Source: Thermoactinospora rubra (GTDB lineage: Bacteria; Actinomycetota; Actinomycetes; Streptosporangiales; Streptosporangiaceae). Taken from it: a stretch of DNA of 64,000 bases. Made by a program: the position numbers and the translations under genes. Position 1 is the stretch's first letter. Every line of letters begins with the position of its first letter. Under the pieces are notes generated by a model. It was not told the origin of the DNA. It worked only from the letters and a program-made list of their open reading frames with translations, and did not search any database. Positions 16,071-23,564 of this stretch are shown in pieces. The stretch covers positions 1 through 64,000 of the forward strand of contig NZ_MSZZ01000044.1 in NCBI RefSeq assembly GCF_002093975.1, in the 5' to 3' direction.

Positions 16071-17450
16071 CTACTCGGCGACCTGCAGGGACTGCTTGCG
16101 CAGCGACTCGGCCGTCTTGCCGTCGACGTCCTGCAGCGCCTGGGCGAGGGTGCCCTTGCCGCCCAGCACGCCGGCGAAGGCGTCGCTCATGAACCGGTAG
16201 GTGTCCACCATGGTCGGGCCCCACGTCCACGCGGTGTCGACGCCCTTGCTCGCCTCGGCGAAGACGTCGAAGATCTGCTGCCCGCCGTAGAAGTCGACCG
16301 GCGCCTTCAGCGCCGGCAGGTCCAGCCCCGCGGTGGCGGCCGGGTACAGCCCGCCCTCCCGGTTGAGGATCTCCAGGGACTTGGGGTCGGAGTTGAGCCA
16401 CATCGCGAACTTGGCGGCCTCGTAGGGGTGCTTGCTGCCCGCCAGGACGGCGGTGGTCGAGCCGCCCCAGTTGCCGGCCTTGCCCTCCCCCGCCGACCAC
16501 TGCGGCATGGGCGCGACGGCCCACTTGCCCGCGGTGGACTTGGCGTTGTCGCGGATGGTGCTGTAGCCCCAGGCGGCGCTGATCCAGGTGACGACGTCGC
16601 CGGAGTTCCACGCCTTGTACAGCGCCGGGGAGAAGCCCTGCAGGTCGGTCGCGACCAGCTTCTCGTCGATCATCTTCTGCCAGTAGTCGGCGACCTTGCG
16701 GCTGTCGGGGTTGTCCACGGTGACGCTCCACTGGTCGCCCTGCTGGGCGAACAGCTTGGCGCCGCTCTGCCACAGCAGCCCGGTGAACCAGTTGGGGTCG
16801 GTCTGGGAGAAGTGCGTGATGAAGGCGTCGGGGTCGGCGCTCTTCAGCTTCCTGGCGGCCTGGTAGTACTCCTCCCAGGTCTTCGGTACGGCGATGCCGT
16901 GCTTGTCGAACAGGTCCTTGCGGTAGTAGAGCGCCATGGGGCCGGTGTCCTGCGGGATCGCCCAGACGCCGTCCTTGCCGCCGGAGCCGAAGGTCACCTG
17001 CGACCAGGTCCACGGGGCGAACAGGCCGGCGGCCTGCTTGACGGGCTCGCAGGCGGCGATGTCGGTCAGTCCCTCCTGGAGGCGGAAGCTGGCCAGGGAG
17101 TCGAACTCGACCTGGCCCAGGTCGGGCGCGTTGCCCGCCTTCAGGGCGTTGTACATGTTCTGGTAGGTGCCGGCGTTGCCGGCCGGCGTGGTCTTGACGG
17201 TGACCTGGATGTCGGGGTTCTGGCGGTTCCACTCCTCCACCGCCTTCTCCACGCCGGGCACCCACGACCAGAACGTCAGGTTCACCTTGCCGGAGCTCTT
17301 GGGGCACGCCGCGGCCGGGGGCTGCTGCTCGGCGGGGGCCGCGCCTTCACCGCCGCCTCCGCCGCACGCCGTGACGGCAGCGGCGAGGGCCAGGCAGGCC
17401 AGGGCTCCCAGGAGGCGCCGGGGCGCCGGGCTGATCGTGCGCAAGGACAT
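16071..17450 (-). CDS. Extracellular sugar-binding lipoprotein (CUT1)
   Basis: A 459-residue solute-binding protein of family 1. The N-terminus MSLRTISPAPRRLLGALACLALAAAVTACGGGG-type leader has a basic start, a hydrophobic core and a V-T-A-C lipobox, so the mature protein is lipid-anchored outside the membrane. LTFWSWVPGVEKAVEEWNRQNPDI is the usual first lobe. The ATG at 17450 is chosen because AAGGAGAGC precedes it. The open frame further upstream is not signal-like. First gene of the GH42 operon, with two hairpins in its leader. Confidence 0.9.
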   Translation of the reverse strand: MSLRTISPAPRRLLGALACLALAAAVTACGGGGGEGAAPAEQQPPAAACPKSSGKVNLTFWSWVPGVEKAVEEWNRQNPDIQVTVKTTPAGNAGTYQNMYNALKAGNAPDLGQVEFDSLASFRLQEGLTDIAACEPVKQAAGLFAPWTWSQVTFGSGGKDGVWAIPQDTGPMALYYRKDLFDKHGIAVPKTWEEYYQAARKLKSADPDAFITHFSQTDPNWFTGLLWQSGAKLFAQQGDQWSVTVDNPDSRKVADYWQKMIDEKLVATDLQGFSPALYKAWNSGDVVTWISAAWGYSTIRDNAKSTAGKWAVAPMPQWSAGEGKAGNWGGSTTAVLAGSKHPYEAAKFAMWLNSDPKSLEILNREGGLYPAATAGLDLPALKAPVDFYGGQQIFDVFAEASKGVDTAWTWGPTMVDTYRFMSDAFAGVLGGKGTLAQALQDVDGKTAESLRKQSLQVAE

Positions 17451-17472
17451 CGCGCTCTCCTTGAAATCTCCA

Positions 17473-17519
17473 CGTGCCGCTCCTCGTTGAGCGGCACGCG
17501 TCGCAGACGCTTCGTCTGC
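17473..17519 (-). promoter_or_regulatory. Two tandem hairpins in the binding-protein leader
   Basis: On the coding strand GCAGACG-AAG-CGTCTGC (17519-17503) comes first. CGTGCCGCTC-AACGAG-GAGCGGCACG (17498-17473) follows, both perfect stems, ending 22 bp before the start codon. They may act as leader RNA structures or as repressor sites for the ROK protein encoded just upstream. Confidence 0.55.
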
Positions 17520-17724
17520 TTTGCTGGGAAAGTTGGTTGTGAAAAATCCGTCGCCGACGTCGGCTCCGGCACGGCCGCCGCGCGGAAGGCGACGACGAGA
17601 CACCGCGAGGAATCGAAGAACGCCTCGCGGCCGTCCAGGAATCAGTGATCAAGCAGCGGGCAATGCCGCTTCGATGCGCCGTACGCGCGTAACTGTCGAG
17701 AAACCCAGCGGGCGACGCCCCCGT

Positions 17725-18918
17725 TCACCTCAGCCCCTTACCACCTCCCGGGAAGATGAACTCCTGCACGGCGACGGCTGCCGCCCCGCGGGCCCATTCG
17801 TCGAACGGCAGCGGGTCCACGACGATGGGGCAGTAGGCGGCGGCGCCGAACGCCTGCCGGGCGAAAGCCGTACGGATCGGCTTTTCGAACAGGTCGTAGG
17901 CGGCCACCCCCTCCCCCGACACGACGATCTTCTCGGGGCCGATGAGGTTCGCCATCGCCGCCAGCCCGCGCCCGATGGCCTCACCGGCACGCCTGAAGAC
18001 CTCCTGCACGGCGGCGTCCCCGTCGCGGGCCCGCCACACGGCCTGGTCGATGGACAGGTCTGCCTGGCCGGTGACCGCGCGCGCCGCCTCGACGATGGCC
18101 TGGGTGGCGGCGATCGCCTCCACGCAGCCCGTGCCGCCGCAGTGGCAGTCCGGGCCGTCGCCGGACACCGGCACGTGGCCGATCTCGCCGGCCACGCCGT
18201 TGGCGCCGGCCACCAGCGAGCCGTTGACCACCAGCGCGCACCCGATGCCGGTCCCGATGGTCAGCAAGGCGAAGTTGGCCGTTCCCGCTCCGGCGCCGAA
18301 GAGGTGCTCGGCCACCGCGAGGGCCTTGACGTCGTTCTCCAGGGTGACGGTCAGGCCGGTGACCTCGGCCACGAGCGCGCCCAGCGGGACCTCCCGCCAT
18401 CGCAGGAACGGCGAATATCTGACGAACCCCCGTTCCTTGTCGACGTCACCCGAGACGGCCACGCCGAGGCAGTGGACCCGGCCGGCGTAGTCGGGCGACG
18501 CTTCGCAGAGCTCGGTCACCACCTCGCCCAGGGCGGCGACCACGTCCATCACCTCGTTGGACGACAGGGGACGGTGGACGCGGGTGCGCACCTGGCAGCG
18601 CAGGTCGGCCAGCACGCCGATCAGCTCGTCGGTCGTGATCTTCACGCCGGCGAAGAACTCCCGGTCCGCGCGGATGGCCAGCGGGCTGGCCGGCCGCCCG
18701 GCGCCGCGCCCCACCGGCGCCTCGACGGGCACCTCCTCCAGGTATCCCGCCTCCACCAGCGGCCGGGCCGCCTTGGTGACCGCGCCGGACGACAGCCCGG
18801 TCAGCCGGGCGATCTCCGTGCGCGGCACGGGGCCCCGGGCCAGCACCGTGGTGAAGACCTGGGCGGTGGCGCGCGAGGTGATCGGCACTCGCCGCGAAGC
18901 GCGTCGGGGCATGGACAC
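17725..18918 (-). CDS. ROK-family transcriptional repressor
   Basis: A 397-residue ROK regulator. An N-terminal winged helix (GPVPRTEIARLTGLSSGAVTKAARPLVEAGYL) is followed by the sugar-kinase-like fold with LTIGTGIGCALVVNG, the GEIGHVPV segment and the zinc motif CHCGGTGCVEAIA. ROK repressors of this layout respond to sugars and control adjacent glycosidase and transporter genes. It lies between the importer operon and the divergent GH36 gene. GTG at 18918 or ATG at 18912 are both usable starts. Confidence 0.9.
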   Translation of the reverse strand: MSMPRRASRRVPITSRATAQVFTTVLARGPVPRTEIARLTGLSSGAVTKAARPLVEAGYLEEVPVEAPVGRGAGRPASPLAIRADREFFAGVKITTDELIGVLADLRCQVRTRVHRPLSSNEVMDVVAALGEVVTELCEASPDYAGRVHCLGVAVSGDVDKERGFVRYSPFLRWREVPLGALVAEVTGLTVTLENDVKALAVAEHLFGAGAGTANFALLTIGTGIGCALVVNGSLVAGANGVAGEIGHVPVSGDGPDCHCGGTGCVEAIAATQAIVEAARAVTGQADLSIDQAVWRARDGDAAVQEVFRRAGEAIGRGLAAMANLIGPEKIVVSGEGVAAYDLFEKPIRTAFARQAFGAAAYCPIVVDPLPFDEWARGAAAVAVQEFIFPGGGKGLR

Positions 18919-18991
18919 AACCTAGAGGCTCGTATTAGCTTCCACAAGACTTTAATTGTGAGATAATCTGCTTCGGCCTCCAGGGGGACAC
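18919..18991. promoter_or_regulatory. Divergent ROK/GH36 promoter with operator-like dyad
   Basis: A 73-bp AT-rich gap. CACAA-GACTTTAA-TTGTG is an imperfectly spaced 5-bp dyad, and GATAAT directly after it is a plausible -10 for the GH36 direction. A TTGTGA half-site also occurs at about 17535-17542 upstream of the binding-protein gene, so the ROK protein could act at both. Confidence 0.5.
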
Positions 18992-21061
18992 GTGACGTCC
19001 GTGAGCTTCGACTCCCACAGCGGCGTGTGGCTGCTCCGCACCAGGACCACCGCCTATGCCATGCGCCTGGACGGCGACGGGCTCCTGCGGCACCTCCACT
19101 GGGGAGGACCGCTGTCCCTGGAGGACGCGCGGCGCCTGCCCCCTCCCGCTCCGCCGGCCAGCAGCTTCGACGGCGTCACGGGCGAGGAGTACCCGTGCGA
19201 GGGGGGCGCCCGCTTCGGCGTGCCCTCCCTCCAGGTACGGTTCCCCGACCGCAGCCGCGACGTGGAGTGGGACTACGCCGGCCACGACATCGACGGCGGC
19301 GAGCTCACGATCCGCCTGCGCGACCGGCACCATCCCCTGGAAGCCGACCTGTGCTACCGCGTCCGCCACGACTGCGACGTGATCGAGAGGTGGACGGTCC
19401 TGCGCAACACCGCCGCCGGCGGGCCCGCCTTCGAGCTGCTGCGGGCCGACTCGGCCTGCTGGACGCTGCCGGCCCTGCCGTCCTGCCGCCTCAGCCACAC
19501 CACCGGCGGGTGGACGGCCGAGGGACGCCTCCACCGCGTCCCCCTCCCCCACGCCGAGACCACGCTCACCAGCAGGCGCGGCGTCTCCAGCCACCACGTC
19601 AACCCCTGGCTGATGATCGACGCCGGTGACGCCGACGAGCGGCGGGGGGAGGTCTGGAGCGGCGTCCTGGCGTGGAGCGGCAGCTGGCGCATCACCGTGC
19701 AGCGGACGGCGGGAAGCGTTCCGTCCTTCACCGGCGGCGCCGGCCACGAAGGGCCGGCCGTCCTGCTCGGACCGGGCGAATCCTGGCAGACCCCGGTCTT
19801 CGCCGGCCTCTACAGCGCCGAAGGCTTCGGCGGCGCCAGCCGTGCCTGGCACCGCTACATCGCCGCGCACGTCCTGCCGCACCCCGACGAGCTGCGCCCG
19901 GTGGTCTACAACTCCTGGGAGGCCACGGGCTTCGACGTCGACGAAGAGGGCCAGCGACGCCTGGCCCGGCTCGCCGCCGCCGTCGGCGCCGAGCTGTTCG
20001 TCGTGGACGACGGCTGGTACGGCGAGCGCCGCAGCGACGAGGCCGGCCTCGGCGACTGGACGCCGAACCGCGAGCGCTTCCCCCGGGGACTGGCGCCCCT
20101 GGCGGCGGAGGTCAGGCGGCTCGGCATGAAGTTCGGGCTGTGGGTGGAGCCGGAGATGGTCAACCCCGACAGCGACCTCTACCGGCGGCACCCGGACTGG
20201 GTGCTCCACCTGCCCCACCGCGCCCGCACCACGCTGAGGAACCAGCTCGTCCTCAACTTCGCCCGCCCGGACGTGGCCGAATGGGCCTACTCGTGGCTCG
20301 ACGACCTGGTGACCGCCCACGGGATCGACTACCTGAAGTGGGACATGAACCGGGCCCTCGCCCAGGCCGGCTGGCCCGGCCACGCCGATCCCGACCGCGT
20401 GTGGTCCGAGCACGTGCGCAACGTCTACCGCGTCATGGACCGCCTGCGCGCCCAGCACCCCGCCCTGCGCATCGAGGCGTGCGCGGGCGGCGGCGGCCGC
20501 CTCGACCTCGGCATCCTCGCGCACGCCGACCTGGTCTGGCCGTCGGACAACACCGACGCCGTCGACCGCATCGCCATCCAGCACGGCTTCAGCCAGATCC
20601 ATCCGGCCAGGACCATGTCGGCCTGGGTGACCGACAGCCCCAACCCCCTCACCGGACGCTCGCTCCCGCTGGACTTCCGGTTCCACGTGGCGATGACCGG
20701 CGTGCTCGGCATCGGCGGCAACCTGCCGGCGTGGGACGACACCGAGCTCAAGCAGGCCGCGACGCTGGTCGCCGCCTACAAGCGGGTCCGCCCCGTCATC
20801 CAGCTGGGCGAGCAGTACCGGCTGCCGGACGCGGTGCAGTACGTCCACCAGGACCGGGTCGTCGTCATCGCCTGGCGCCTGCCCTCGGGCCGCGGCCTGC
20901 CCGTCCCGCCCCTGCGCCTGGCCGGCCTGGACCCCGAGGCCGCCTACCGCGACGAGGAGACCGGCGAGGTCCACCTGGGGGCGGCGCTCATGAACCACGG
21001 GCTGACGCTCGCCCTGGCGGGCGACCATGCCAGCACGCTGGTCCGCCTGGTGCGGGAGTAG
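18992..21061 (+). CDS. GH36 alpha-galactosidase
   Basis: A 689-residue family 36 glycosidase removing terminal alpha-galactosyl residues, for example from raffinose-type sugars. An N-terminal beta-supersandwich of about 300 residues precedes the barrel, which contains VVDDGWYG, GLWVEPEMVNPDSDLY, the nucleophile Asp in YLKWDMNR and the acid/base Asp in WPSDNTDAVDR. There is no signal peptide, so it is cytoplasmic. The GTG start has CAGGGGG upstream. It is transcribed away from the ROK repressor, and with GH42 it would break down both linkage types. Confidence 0.93.
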   Translation: MTSVSFDSHSGVWLLRTRTTAYAMRLDGDGLLRHLHWGGPLSLEDARRLPPPAPPASSFDGVTGEEYPCEGGARFGVPSLQVRFPDRSRDVEWDYAGHDIDGGELTIRLRDRHHPLEADLCYRVRHDCDVIERWTVLRNTAAGGPAFELLRADSACWTLPALPSCRLSHTTGGWTAEGRLHRVPLPHAETTLTSRRGVSSHHVNPWLMIDAGDADERRGEVWSGVLAWSGSWRITVQRTAGSVPSFTGGAGHEGPAVLLGPGESWQTPVFAGLYSAEGFGGASRAWHRYIAAHVLPHPDELRPVVYNSWEATGFDVDEEGQRRLARLAAAVGAELFVVDDGWYGERRSDEAGLGDWTPNRERFPRGLAPLAAEVRRLGMKFGLWVEPEMVNPDSDLYRRHPDWVLHLPHRARTTLRNQLVLNFARPDVAEWAYSWLDDLVTAHGIDYLKWDMNRALAQAGWPGHADPDRVWSEHVRNVYRVMDRLRAQHPALRIEACAGGGGRLDLGILAHADLVWPSDNTDAVDRIAIQHGFSQIHPARTMSAWVTDSPNPLTGRSLPLDFRFHVAMTGVLGIGGNLPAWDDTELKQAATLVAAYKRVRPVIQLGEQYRLPDAVQYVHQDRVVVIAWRLPSGRGLPVPPLRLAGLDPEAAYRDEETGEVHLGAALMNHGLTLALAGDHASTLVRLVRE

Positions 21062-21065
21062 CGGC

Positions 21066-21611
21066 TCAGGACCAGTCGCGAGCCTCGAAACGGGGGCGGT
21101 AGCCGCGCGCCCACTCGGCGAAGGTGGTCGCGGGACGGCCCAGCAGCCCGGGCAGCTCGCCGCGGTCCATGATGTCGACGCCGTGGGTGGAGACCGCGCG
21201 GCACAGGTTCTGCATGAAGTAACCGCACCGCAGGAAGGTGTGCCCCACGCCGGTGGCCTCGATGTGCCGCTCCACCGCGTGGTGCGGGATGATCCTGCTG
21301 CGGTCCGCGGCCGGCACGCTGACGTAGACGATGTGCCGGCAGCCCGCCCGCACGGCGGCGTCGATGAAAGGGATCATGCTGGTGCGCACGGTGCGCGGAT
21401 GCGGCAGCGGGAAGAGCAGGAACAGGGTGCTCACGCCGTCGAGCACGGCGTCGAAGGTGGCCGGGTCGTCGTAGTCGAGCCGGGCGACGGGCGCGCCGGG
21501 GAACCGCTGCGGACGGTGGGCGGCGATGCGGTACTCCAGCTCGTCCTGTTCCCGCAGGAGCTCGACCACCTCGGCGCCCACGTTGCCGGTGGGACCGGTC
21601 ACCACGATCAT
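21066..21611 (-). pseudogene. NmrA-like NAD(P)-binding protein with internal deletion
   Basis: A 181-residue frame with the NmrA/atypical-SDR opening IVVTGPTGNVGAEVVELL and segments FLLFPLPHP, HIVYVSVP and FLRCGYFMQNL. Family members are about 280-300 residues. Here the text passes directly from the FMQNL region (about residue 135) to the usual C-terminal block LLGRPATTFAEWARGY, so roughly 100 residues of the substrate domain are absent while the frame is kept. It is likely non-functional. It is the last gene of the TetR-linked operon, 22 bp after the peptidase remnant. A natural short paralogue is the alternative. Confidence 0.65.
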
Positions 21612-21633
21612 GGTCTCGCCTTCCGCGCCGATG

Positions 21634-22953
21634 TCATCTCATGATCGCACGGGCGCCGAAGACGGCCAGGGTGCGCCTGGTGCATTCGACCCCGAGATGC
21701 AGTTGCTCGACGGCGAGGTGCTCGTCCGGGGCGTGGATGTTGTCGGTCGGCAGGCCGTACCCCACCATCGTGACGGGCGCCCCGAGGACGTCGAGGAGCT
21801 CCGGGACGACCGGCTCGGAGCCGCCTCCGCGCAGGAACACCGGGGCGGCGCCCACCACCTCGCGATAAGCCCGCACCGCGGCGAGCGTGAGGGGTGCGTC
21901 CCGGTCCATGACGGCCGGGCGGCCGCCCGCCAGGCGGCGCACCTCGACGGCGACCGTGGGCGGCGCGACGGCCAGCAGATGGTCGCGCAACCGGGTGAAG
22001 ACCTCCTCCGGCCGCTGGTCGGGCACCAGGCGGCAGCCCAGCTTGGCGACGGCGGCCGCGGGGATCACGGACTTCCTCCCGGGGCCGGTGTACCCGCTGA
22101 CCATGCCGTTGACCTCGAGCGTCGGGCGGACACTGACCCGCTGCGCCAGCGGGTACCCGGCCTCGCCGGCCAGCGCCCTGGCCCCGGTCATGGCCAGGCC
22201 CACGGCGTCGTCGACGGGGTTGCCGGCGAACTCGGCCGGGTCCACGTCGCGGACGTCGTCGTAGAACCCGGGGACCAGCACCCGGCGGCTCTCGCCGTCC
22301 ATCAGCGAGGCGAGCATGCGGGCCAGCACGAGAGCGGGGTTGTCCACGGCGCCGCCGTAGGTGCCCGAGTGCAGGTCGCGCGGGGTACCGCGCACTTCCA
22401 CCTCCGCGTAGACGCAGCCGCGCACGCCGTACAGGATGAGCGGGGTGCGCCGGTCCAGCATCGGCTGGTCGGCGATGAGCACCGCGTCGCAGGCCAGCCG
22501 GTCCCGCTCCCGCCGCAGCAGCTCGCCCGCGTGCGGGCTGGAGATCTCCTCCTCTCCCTCGGCGAGGATCTTGACATTCACCGGAGCGTCGGCGGCCCCG
22601 GCGATCAGGGCGAGCAACTGCCCCTTGTCGTCGGAGACGCCGCGCGCTCAGATGGCGCCGTCGCGGACGACCGGTTCGTACGGCGGGCTGGTCCAGGCGT
22701 CCAACGGCTCGGCGGGCTGGACGTCGAAGTGACCGTAGATCAGCACGGTCGGGGCGTGCGGGCCGGCCCCGCGCTCGGCGTACACCGAGGGGTGGCCGGG
22801 CGTCTCCAGCAGCCGCGCACCGGTGTAGCCGCGGGCGGTCAGGTGGTCGCGCAGCCACAGCGCGGCGCGCCTGACGTCCGGGGCGCGCTCGGGCGTGGTG
22901 CTCTCGCTGGGGATGGAGCAGAACTCCAGCACGTCGGCGACCAGGTCAGTCAT
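21634..22953 (-). pseudogene. M20-family metallopeptidase interrupted by an in-frame TGA
   Basis: The two parts lie in one reading frame and together give the normal length of about 438 residues. The N-terminal part (from ATG 22953) holds the first zinc motif IYGHFDVQPAEP and ends VVRDGAI-stop at 22648-22650. The frame then continues ARGVSDDKGQ (bridging Asp) and GEEEI (catalytic Glu and zinc ligand). The codon at the stop is normally an aromatic residue (DGxxYGRG-type), so a point nonsense mutation is likely. Its start overlaps the TetR stop by 8 bp. Readthrough is possible but unsupported. Confidence 0.8.
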
Positions 22954-23554
22954 GGGAGATCCCCAGCGCACCGGCGAGGTGGGCGGTGAGCAGGGCGGTG
23001 AAGGCGGCCACGTGCTCGGGACGGGCGGGGTCGTCGTGGCCCAGCCGCCAGTCCAGCGGCCCGGCCAGGAAGTAGCCGTAGAGCAGCCAGGTGACGCTGG
23101 ACAGCAGCAGTTCCCTGTTCTCCGCGGCGTATCCGGCGTCGGCCAGCCGGTCCAGCACCTTGCCGAAGGCCCGGTAGGGACTCAGCGTGTACTCCGGATC
23201 GAGGTCGGCGGGCCCGTCGAGCCACTGGCGGACCCACAGCCTGGGCACGTGCGGCCGGTCACGGGTCATCCGCACCAGCACCTCGGCGGCGTGGCCGAGG
23301 AAGGCCAGCGCGTCCGCGCGGGAGCGGAGCGGCCGGGAGTCCAGGTCGGCCAGCAGCGCGGCGGCCACGTCGCGTTCCTGCTCGGCCAGGCGGGCCAGGC
23401 ACCTGCGGTAGAGGGACGCCTTGCCGCGGGCGTGGTAGTCGACGGTCGCGACGCTGAGGCCGGTGGCCGCCGCGATCATCCGGATGCTCGTCCCGGCGTA
23501 GCCGTGCTCGGCGAACAGCGCCGTGGCCGCTTCGACGACCCTCTCCTCGCTCAT
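22946..23554 (-). CDS. TetR-family regulator of the SDR-TPP/MFS operon
   Basis: A 202-residue TetR protein with a clean N-terminal helix-turn-helix (EERVVEAATALFAEHGYAGTSIRMIAAATGLSVATVDYHARGKASLYRRCL) and an all-helical ligand domain. It is intact although most genes around it are damaged. It starts 10 bp after the SDR-TPP stop, so it is operonic and probably autoregulated. Two identical 20-bp TetR-like sites occur at 26980-26999 and 29145-29164. Confidence 0.88.
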   Translation of the reverse strand: MSEERVVEAATALFAEHGYAGTSIRMIAAATGLSVATVDYHARGKASLYRRCLARLAEQERDVAAALLADLDSRPLRSRADALAFLGHAAEVLVRMTRDRPHVPRLWVRQWLDGPADLDPEYTLSPYRAFGKVLDRLADAGYAAENRELLLSSVTWLLYGYFLAGPLDWRLGHDDPARPEHVAAFTALLTAHLAGALGISHD

Positions 23555-23564
23555 GAAGCCATCC

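Noticed and set aside
18935-21028. Minus-strand frame of nearly 700 codons opposite GH36
   Set aside because: Mirror of a GC-rich coding region. The plus strand contains intact GH36 active-site motifs.
22648-22650. Selenocysteine reading of the TGA in the M20 peptidase
   Set aside because: M20 enzymes have an aromatic residue rather than a catalytic Cys here, no SECIS-like hairpin was evident after the TGA, and neighbouring genes are also damaged.
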